From contig OX387199.1 in NCBI GenBank assembly GCA_947561715.1, forward strand, positions 1,617,001 through 1,681,000: a DNA stretch of 64,000 nt, in the 5' to 3' direction. Position 1 is the stretch's first letter. Each line of letters opens with the position of its first letter. Below the pieces are notes generated by a model. It saw nothing but the letters and a program-made list of their open reading frames with translations. It made no database searches and was not told the DNA's origin. Shown here piece by piece: positions 13,201 to 23,700 of the stretch. The translations under genes and the position numbers were made by a program. Source of the DNA: Ascidia mentula. Its lineage: Eukaryota > Chordata > Ascidiacea > Phlebobranchia > Ascidiidae.

Positions 13201-16200
13201 ATTTGGTGTACAACAATGATTACTGAGGCGATTATGTCGTGATCGCATGGAAAATAATGGCATTAAAATCACCATACATCTGAACTATGGGAATAGATTT
13301 CGGGTTTTTGTCTGCGTCGGCCCAACTTTTGCAGAAAAGGCGTATTGTGTAACTGTGGTACCGAACACCAAAACGCATGTTTTGCGGTTGTTTTGTTTCC
13401 GCTTGAATATTCATTTCTGTTGCTGTACATGTAATCCTGAAGTTTGCAAAGCAAAGTAATATATAAGTTCGGACTTATACTGGATCCCACGTCCCTATAC
13501 CTAGATACGCCCATGTATGCTGGAATCAAAACATTACTACACAAGGTGTCAATTAGAAGCAAATACACTGTTTGTGTTAAAAAAAACATACATTCAAATA
13601 CTATGTCATGCTGGCTGAATCAAACAAATTTTGTCGCCGTAAGCGTTCCGCGTCAATGAGTACCATTTCACACGATCGTTTAACACAAACATTCAAACTT
13701 CTTCTGGGTTTACAGTATAACAGGTTACATTATATGGATAAAAAATTTGTTCAAAAACGTTATCTTATGACACACAAATAAACCGATGTTGAAGTCCACA
13801 GTATTCAACAGTAAATCAGAGTGACTTCAAACACAAGCCTTTTCAAGCTTTTTGCTTTGGGGGCGACGTCACTTTCAATCAAGTGCCAAACCAATTTCCG
13901 CTCAGTAATTAAAATCAGTAGAGATCCCAGACAAAGCAAACAGAGTGAAAAGGCCGATGTTTGAAGTCATTCTGATGGCATACTTAGGACTTAAAATTTA
14001 ACATTGTAATTTGTTTGAAATCACTACTAACAAAGTTCCCATTAATATGATGTAACTTGTTGTAATATCAACCCACAAGAAGTTTGAATGTTCGTGTTAC
14101 AGGTTATCGTGAAACGGTAATCATTGGTTCGGAACGCGTTTGACGACAAAACATTTTTTGATTCAGCCCAAATGATGACAGAATTCAAACCAAGGTAGTG
14201 AAACCAGTATTGTTGTTTTAATTCAACTTTTTATTAAACATAATAAAATTAGGTGTTGCAAACGAATCCAGATCATCCAAGTGTGCAGTGGCTCAAAAAA
14301 GTTTGGAAACCACTGGTCTAACATACAACTTACTGGTTTCTTAAGTTGTGATATGGAATTTGCAATCTTACAGATTACACCACTTGTCATCTTACAACGC
14401 TGCAGAGACAGATTCTCAATCCACTGAAGACATGAAGCAATAGCAGATGCACTTTCATCATCAACTGTGTTCAGACCAAGATTCAACGACGTCATCTGAA
14501 AGAAATTAAAAATTACTGGAATCAGTTTTTATGTCAACAATATCATTGTTATCAATTATGACGTCACAGAGGCAGAACAATCACTTGGGTGAATTTAATC
14601 GTTGAGCTCCAGTAGCTCAGTCAGTTAGAGAAAGAATCCGAATTACACATGGCTCCAACTTAGTAACACGTTTGTGACTTTGGTCGCAGTTATATGCCTG
14701 CAATACTATGAGACCCAATAAAATCAAATGGCTTATTACAAGATATAAACAAACTTATTGAAGATTTCAGATCGGACCTTCAAGTTTTAAAGGGGAGTTA
14801 ATAAATACGTATGAGGAATTTTCCTATGTTGATCTTTTGTATTACTGTTACTTGTGATCGAGCTTTACAAAGTATCAATGCCTGTGTCTGCGCTATTTTT
14901 TCAACATAACACGGATTGTGTAACTACGTTACGTTGCCGAAAACTGAAACGCATGTTTTGCGGTGGTACGTGCACCATAGTGCGATTAAGCGATATGTGA
15001 TTCGCTGAAGTATTTTCTTAGCAAAGGATAGGCTACGCTTTAGAATTTACAAGCCCTATGCAATCAACCACATTAGAAACTTAAACGCATGTTTTGCGGT
15101 GGTACGTGCGCCATAGTTTTAGGAATTTTCCTATGTTGATCTGATGTGTTACTGTTACTTGTGATCGAGCTTCACAAAGTATCAATGCCTGCCCCTGCGC
15201 TATTTTTTCAATAAAATATGGATTGTGTAACTGCGTTACGTTGCCGAAAACTGAAACGCATGTTTTGCGGTGGTACGTGCAACATAGTGCGATTAAGCGG
15301 TATGTGATTCGCTGAAGTATTTTCTTAGCAAAGGACAGGTATACGGTTCAGAATTTACAAGCCCTATGCAAATAACCACATTAGCCAATTACAATGGTTC
15401 CTACCTTGAAAGTGAGGCCTTGGAAATATTTGGAACCAAACAACGATATGAATAAATACGCATTTACGTAGTCGATAAAACTATAAACAAAATATTTTAC
15501 ATTTACAGTTGCCCGATGCAACCCTATTGACTTTTCAAACATTGTTGATACAGCTGAAAAATTAAATCCACTTAAAATTTGGTGTACAACAATGATTACT
15601 GAGGCGATTATGTCGTGATCGCATGGAAAATAATGGCATTAAAATCACCATACATCTGAACTATGGGAATAGATTTCGGGTTTTTGTCTGCGTCGGCCCA
15701 ACTTTTGCAGAAAAGGCGTATTGTGTAACTGTGGTACCGAACACCAAAACGCATGTTTTGCGGTTGTTTTGTTTCCGCTTGAATATTCATTTCTGTTGCT
15801 GTACATGTAATCAAGGAGTTTGCAAAGCAAAGTAATATATAAGTTCGGACTTATACTGGATCCCACTCCCCTATACCTAGATACGCCCATGTATGCTGGA
15901 ATCAAAACATTACTACACAAGGTGTCAATTAGAAGTAAATACACTGTTTGTGTTAAAAAAAACATACATTCAAATACTATGTCATGCTGGCTGAATCAAA
16001 CAAATTTTGTCGCCGTAAGCGTTCCGCGTTAATGATTACAATTTCACACGATCGTTTAACACGAACATTCAAACTTCTTCTGGGTTTACAGTATAACAGG
16101 TTACATTATATGGATAAAAAATTGGTTCAAAAACGTTATCTTATGACACACAAATAAACCGATGTTGAAGTCCACAGTATTCAACAGTAAATCAGAGTGA

Positions 16201-19200
16201 CTTCAAACACAAGCCTTTTCAAGCTTTTTGCTTTGGGGGCGACTTCACTTTCAATCAAGTGCCAAACCACTTTCCGCTCAGTAATTAAAATCGGTAGAGA
16301 TCCCAGACAAAGCAAACAGAGTGAAAAGGCCGATGTTTGAAGTCATTCTGATGGCATACTTAGGACTTAAAATTTAACATTGTAATTTGTTTGAAATTAC
16401 TACTAACAAAGTTCCCATCAATATCATATAACCTGCTGTAATATCAACCCACAAGAAGTTTGAATGTTCGTGTTACAGGTTATCGTGAAACGGTAATCAT
16501 TGGTTCGGAACGCGTTTGACGACAAAACATTTTTTGATTCAGCCCAAATGATGACAGAATTCAAACCAAGGTAGTGAAACCAGTATTGTTGTTTTAATTC
16601 AACTTTTTATTAAACATAATAAAATTAGGTGTTGCAAACGAATCCAGATCATCCAAGTGTGCAGTGGCTCAAAAAAGTTTGGAAACCACTGGTCTAACAA
16701 ACAACTTACTGGTTTCTTGAGTTTTGATATGGAATTTGCAATCTTACAGATTCCAACACTTGTCATCCCACAAAACTCCAGAGACAGATTATCAATCCAC
16801 TGAATACATGAAGCAATAGCAGATGCACTTTCATCATCAACTGTGTTCTCATTAAATTTCAACGACTTCATCTGAAAGAAATTAAAAATTACTGGAAGTT
16901 TTTATGTCAACAATATCATTGTTATCAATTATGTCGTCACAGAGGCGGAACAATCACTTGGTGAATTTAATCGTTGAGCTCCAGTAGCTCAGTCAGTTAG
17001 GGAAAGAACCCGAATTACACATAGATCCAACTTAGTAACACGTTTGTGACTTGGGTCGCAGTTATATGTTTGCAATGCCACGAGACCCACAAAAAGCTCA
17101 ATGCGCGGAAACCAACCTAAATTTGAAAGATTATGCACGCCGTATAGTTTTCCGTGTTTAACTGTGTGAATCTATCGTTTTGAAGTGGCTGCATTAGCGA
17201 AAAGTGTTTAGCATGAAGGTTAACTGCTTTAAAATTGTTGCACAACTTCATGGTGTTTAATATTTTTCTGACCTACTGAAAAGACATCATGTTGCACCAA
17301 GTTACTATTTTGCAAAAATACCAAGTGAGTTGTAACTCATCACCACTCACGAAAATTGCGCTGTGTAACGGCCCACAATGCTGCAAACAGATTGTGTTCC
17401 CCGACCAAGACAGCGATTGTCAATTAATGTAAACCCACTGCTGTAAGTAGCAAAAAACTGGAGTGAAAATACCTTCTGCTTTATTGCGCTGGTAACTTCT
17501 TTGATTGCAAATGTGCTGACTTCTGTCATGGTTAGTTCCAGTGTAGGTGGAAATAAATGCATGACACATGACAAAGCACAAGCTTCTTTATCACCATACA
17601 CTGTCAGCTTGTGTGGAATGTTGTCCTGGCCCTGGGTAGATAAAAACAGCCTTTTCATTTTTAGCATAAATATTTTTTAAATGTAAATAAGGCACTTGTA
17701 TATCTTGCTTACAGAAGTACAGGTTGCAGTCCTTGTTTGAGTTTAAATGATGTATTTGCAGTTGAATCGCCAAGTGGATTACATATATAGAACATTCATT
17801 CTTAACACGCTAAACGTTTGCGTCAGATCAAGCATCCCACATAAAAAGTAGTCATCCTATTTGATCATTTTACTAATGATGATTACTGATTCGCTTATTG
17901 TGATGTAGAATATTAATTAACAGCATTAGGCTTAAGAAGCTTCGACTATATTTTCGATGCATCATTGAAAGCTACTTTATTTTACTACCGCAAATGAAAG
18001 TAATGGTGGATGTAATTGTCAACACAAACAAACACATTTTACATAAGAGCCTATTCATACATAGGTTTACTTTCAAATCTATACAAACACAGTCTTTCAT
18101 ATGTATGTGGTCCCCCTATTTAAACAACAACTCGTTGAACATCAGTCTCAAATAGCACTATATGTAGGTATTGCATTGTTTTTTTACGTAGTTCAATTTA
18201 TTTAAAAATTTAATGCTTCCACAGTTTTTAGCATATGAACATAAAATGAATTAATAAAAATTATATAGTTAAATCCAACACAGTAATGCCACAAACCTCA
18301 AACACTGATTTAATGTAAATTTGCATCAGCTCCTCTGAATTTGTTTGATTCTAAAATAACAAAAAAATAAAGTTTGATTTATTACAAGATATGCTGGAAT
18401 GTTGTCAATACCGTTTTTACAATTTGTTTTTGATAATTGTAGATGCAAACCTGGTACCTTTGAAATGCATGGGATGAAATTATATTTTCCAACATTTTTG
18501 ATACCATTTTCAGTTATTTTGAACTTGGACACAAACAACTCATCCACATTGCGAAGAAACGTTTCATTTAGGAGCAAGGGCAACATAGATTTAAAAATCA
18601 CAGTTTTACTTAAATCCAATGATTTTATCTGTAAGAAGTTGAACATCATTAGTCATCAGATTGCTTCTGCCTTTTTGGTACATAGAGGTTCAGTCTTCTT
18701 TGACACTATTTCAGCACAACTGCAAATCAACAATGTGATTAAAACTTACAGGATTCTTTAATTTTGATATGTTGTCAGTGATGGTTTTAAATGTACTATC
18801 AGATATGTTGTAGCCGGATAAGTCCAAATGCTCTGTCATTTGTGCTACTTTAAATGCACATTCATCATCTACCTTGCACCCAATAAGTTTCACCGATTTC
18901 AACTGTAACAAACATCACATTAAGTTCTCTTCGTAAAAAAAGGTTAACAATCTATTTTATAAACCAGGTTTTGAAAATACTTTTATCTATTCTTTTGTTA
19001 GGTTTACAGGCTTCGCGACCCAAGCAAATCCCGCTTAGACTTGTAAGGACTTGTTATTTGAAGTGGCTGATCCAGCTAGGCTGCTATGTCTGGGCTGCTA
19101 AGCCTCTAAACCTAAAAACTTCCATATGATAGATGTTATTGCCAAGTAAGGAGTGGGGTGATCCTGCCAATCATGCCATTGCATGAAACATTACCATGTT

Positions 19201-20670
19201 ATCTATTAGTTTGTTAACACTAACATTTTCAGGGAAATATGATTTAGTGTAAGATAGTATATAGTCAATTTAATTGGATAATTAATTTTGTTGATCAAAC
19301 AATAAAGTAGATACAAATAAAAAATCTTACAGCCCACACCTTGCTTTTCAAAGACCTAGCAACTTCGAGAATTGCAAAGTTACTAATGTTCTCAAAAGTA
19401 ACTTCCAGTGTTGAGGGAATTAAATGCAAACCACAAGAAAAAACACATGCTTCTTCATCACTATTAAGCACTATCTTATCTGGTGTGGATTCCACCTGGA
19501 CAAAAGTAAACTTAGAAGGGTTTATTGCTTATATCTTGTTTTTGCAAACCTCAAACATCTGATTAAGTAGCATTTCATGAATCTTCTCCTGTTCCACTTT
19601 AATCTATAAAAGAAACTGTTTCCTGCATGAACCCACTTTTTATATTTTGTGATGAGCAACTTTGCCTCAAAAATCTAATTAATATATATCATACCAAACT
19701 AACATGCAACAACATCATTGGAAAGCAAGGTTTAATGGGTTTAAATTCAAAATTTACGTATCTTTGCTTAAGCTAGCATAGAAATAAACCACATGAACCA
19801 ATTAAATATAACACATTTGCACAAAATAATTACTTGGGGTTTGTTCTCAAACAAGTCAACTTTTCCGAAAGCTTTAATCCCATTTTTTGATATTTTGAAC
19901 TTTGTTACAATCAGCTTGTTGATATTCATTCTTGTTGAATTGAGGGAGATTATTTGTAAAATTGAGCTTGGAATGTAAACTTCGCTGATATCCAAAGAAA
20001 ACAACTGAAATATATTCAACATAGTCTTTTTTAAGTGTTTTAAAATTCCCTGTTCTACTAATGGGTTTAGAGGGATGAATAACTTCTATAGTAAAGTTAT
20101 ACTGGGAAAGGTAAGTGAAACCTGAGCGCTGTTAGTCCTTCGCAACAGAGATTACATACCAATTGGTGAGCTATACAACACATGAATTTGAATTTTTAAC
20201 ATAAATTTTTGGCAACAATGATGCAAGGTATATAATACTGTGTGTGCCAGGTGTCTTAAAATTAAATTTTAAAAATTAAAAAAAAAAATTAAAAACTCAT
20301 TGTCACCTATTAAGGTAGCATAACATCAGTGTTATTACAAAACTTGTATACAGATAGCTTGTGTATAAAAACTTACTGGGTGATCAAGGTTTGTTATAGC
20401 ACATATGATAAATGCAAATGCAGCACTGGAAACAGAGCAACCAGATAAACACAATGCTTCTGTGACATTTAAACATGATGCAAGTTCACTTTTATTTGTT
20501 TCATCAAATTCAAATCCTTTAAGCCATAAAGATGGTATCTGAAACAACAAAGCCAAACAAACAATACAAAACATTAAGAGTGTGAGTCAGTGAGTAATGG
20601 TAATCTTATGTGGATATGCAAGTCCAGCACTTAAGTTTTTACAATGATTAATAAAGCAGCCGACTCTTGC

Positions 20671-20708
<38 letters not shown>

Positions 20709-23700
20709 AATAAAAAATATTATTGATAGAAAATATTTCATTGCAATATCGCTGCACACCAGGGCGAGTTATTTTATAAAATTGGTTTTATCAAGTTTAT
20801 TTGGCTTTTGTTTCTAGATGTGTTTTGGGTGATGAAGAGTAAATTGAGTTGTGGGTCATTACACATTGACCTCTGACAAGTTTTTTTCCAAACAGTTACA
20901 AGTTTGTTTCAATAACAAAATATAATACTCAAGGTTGGTTATATATATTATAATGATACTTTTTTTATACATAAAAAAAATATGTATGTATTACTTCAAA
21001 CGTACATGTGTCTATTAATTACGATGATATTTATAATTACGATAAAAAAATATGATAAAAAAAGGAAGGTCACTTACTTTTGTCTGCCCAGCTGGCTTAA
21101 AATTATCAGCAAAGTGTTTGAAGAAGTTTTTAGATTGGTTGGTGTCCAAGAAACCATTCTCTTGAGTATCAATTATTAACTGACCCTTAATTGATGAGCA
21201 TTTTTGTGCCAAATCCTTTATAACTTGATTGGTTACTTTATGGCTAAATGTGAAGTCCTGTCAATGTTAACACAGAGTTTATTCAAAATGTCCAAAACCT
21301 AACAAAAATTTTATTGCACCAAAATTTTGCCACACCTGTATTTGTTGAGAAATTTGATCAAACAAAACTTCCAAACTTCCACGATAAAACTTGCAACCTT
21401 TTGACACTTTTATGTTGTACAATTTTTCTGATTTACCCAAAACAGAACCAATACTGCGAGCATCAGTTGAAGATATATTTCCAGATAACACTAATGTGTC
21501 TGGCAACAAAGACAGACATTCTGTGTAAAATGTTGGATCATCAACTTCACACAACCCTGAGCAAATTTGCAAAAGTTTTTTTCCCGGAACTTCAGCTTTC
21601 TGTAGTAGTTTATTGCAGAGCTCCTTGAGTAGGTTTTTCTTTTCAGTCATTTCTTCAAAGTTTTGCCTGTAAATAGTGTTTTAAATAAAAAAAGCACAAT
21701 GAAGATGTGTTTCTACAAACGTTGGAAGGGTGGGTGCAAGCTGTGAAGACACTTGCTGGTTACGAGTGATCATTTGAGGTTCAATTCCTTGTTCATAGTT
21801 ATGCAAAGTTGGTTGTGCACTTCGAACAGGAATCATTGCCCTTGGGTGCAGAATACCTTGATGGGAATTTCCCCATGCTGGTGGATGCCATCCTCCACCA
21901 TAATGTTGGTAAGGTGAATATCCTGTGGGATTGGGGTAAGGTTGTGATACATTGGTTGCCTGTGGGATTCCTTGATCCGGTTGTGTTGACTGAGGAATGT
22001 TTGTTTGTCCAACATCATAAGGTAAGGAATCCTATAATGATAGAAAAACAAAGAGTATTATGTTTTTATCAGTCAACATCAAATTGCTGAAATACAATAG
22101 GACTATGTTGCGTTATCATGATGTTATATTTAAAAGTCATTTTAAAAGTAACCTTTGCAATAACTGTTTTAATGCCATTGGCTTATGACCTCCAGATAAT
22201 AGCTAACAACCCCAACCCCCATATGTGTCACAACCACTCATACGATAAAAATACTCCTTTATTAAAGAAAGTAAGATTGTACAAGAGTTTACCTGATTGG
22301 GTTGCTGAGGTATTTGTGGTTGTGGAAAACTTTGGGTTTGGTTAAAAGCTGGTACATTGGTTGTCTGTGGGATTCCTTGACCTGGTTGTGTTGACTGGGG
22401 ATTATAAGGTTGTTCAGGATGGGAATTCCCCTGTGCTGGTAAATGCCATCCACGATAATGTTGGTAAGGAGTATATCCTGCAGGATTAGGGTAAGGTTGT
22501 GAGGGTTGTGGAGTGTTATGAGGGTGGCAATTTCCTAATTCTGATGGATGGCTTTGAGGTATTGCATAAAGTTGAGATACTGATGGTGCACTAAGATGAT
22601 GAGAGGTTACATCCTGGTTGGGTTGCTGGGGAATTTGTGGGTGTGGAAAGTATTGAGTTTGGTTGAAAGCTGGTACATTGGTCGCCTGTGGAAATCCTTG
22701 ACCTGGTTGTGTTGACTGAGGATTGTTTGTTTGTCCGAGATCATGAGGTAAGCAATCCTAAAGCAATAGAAAAACAAACATTATTATGTTTTTACCAGTT
22801 ATGTGCTGCACCAGATCTGGGTGCTTAAATTCTGGTCGAATATCAACTTGTTTTCAGTATTCGCCCCCGGTCAGGCAATAAACTTGGATTTACAGGATAG
22901 CTGCAGAAGCATTAATGTCAAAACAAAGCAAGATTATTCCTTTTAGGATCCTCCAGCACAAAATAATAATGGCTGGCTGGCACAATGATAGGTTGTTTGT
23001 TGCTAATTATATTCTTGATTTATTGTGAGTTGTGCCTCAACTAGTTACTTAATATATTATAAATTAGTCAGGTGCCAAACCGAATGTTGGCTTAATTTTC
23101 ATATCTGTGTGAACCTGAATTAAGAGCAAATATTTATTAGATCGTATAATGATAGTTGGGTGATATAGCGGTTAAGTTTTTGGTGTTTTTCCACATCATC
23201 TAGACTAGAATGATACCATACTTCTACAAACACTACCATAACAGGTGTATTTGCTTTTGCCATTGTTTTAACATCACCTACGTGAAAAATGTAACTAAAA
23301 AGACATTTTGCTTGGAAAGAAATACTGATCGTTTAACACCATATAATTTGTAGTCTAAGGGTTACTATAACCCAAAAGCGCAAGTCTTGTGTTGTTTGAA
23401 ATTACAATTAATACATACATTTAACATGTAATTACTTTATTATATCGGCTAAAAAAGCAAAAAAAAGTGTAGGTTTGTTTTGTAAAAAAATGAATCACAG
23501 AAAGTACCCTTCATTTGCAACAAAGTAAAGTCACTAACCCTCCTCTACACAATGCATTCAGAATTAGATGTCTCGTAACTGTTTATGGGCCCCCCAAGGG
23601 CTGTTTGTACCCTCCCGTTGGACTGGCAGTTTGGCGGTAAGTCTTTGTAAAACCTCCCCATGTGCTGTCTTAATGCAGCTGCAATCATTTTTTTTCTGTT

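Larger units (their letters stand above)
12121..16871. repeat. Recent 2,376-bp tandem duplication of an LRR-exon unit
   Basis: The blocks 12.12-14.50 and 14.50-16.87 kb are nearly identical over introns (differences of the order of 1%). The period of 2,376 bp is exact at several landmarks (13247/15623, 14334/16710). Each block carries one type A exon. It is the youngest duplication in the window. Confidence 0.9.

Noticed and set aside
13247-13659. ORFs duplicated at 15623-16032
   Set aside because: Identical only because of the 2,376-bp tandem duplication; they lie in intron, overlap ORFs on the other strand, and have no protein-like features.
22118-22345. Plus-strand ORFs over 21.8-22.35 kb
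   Set aside because: Antisense shadows of the Pro/Gln-rich exons of gene A.
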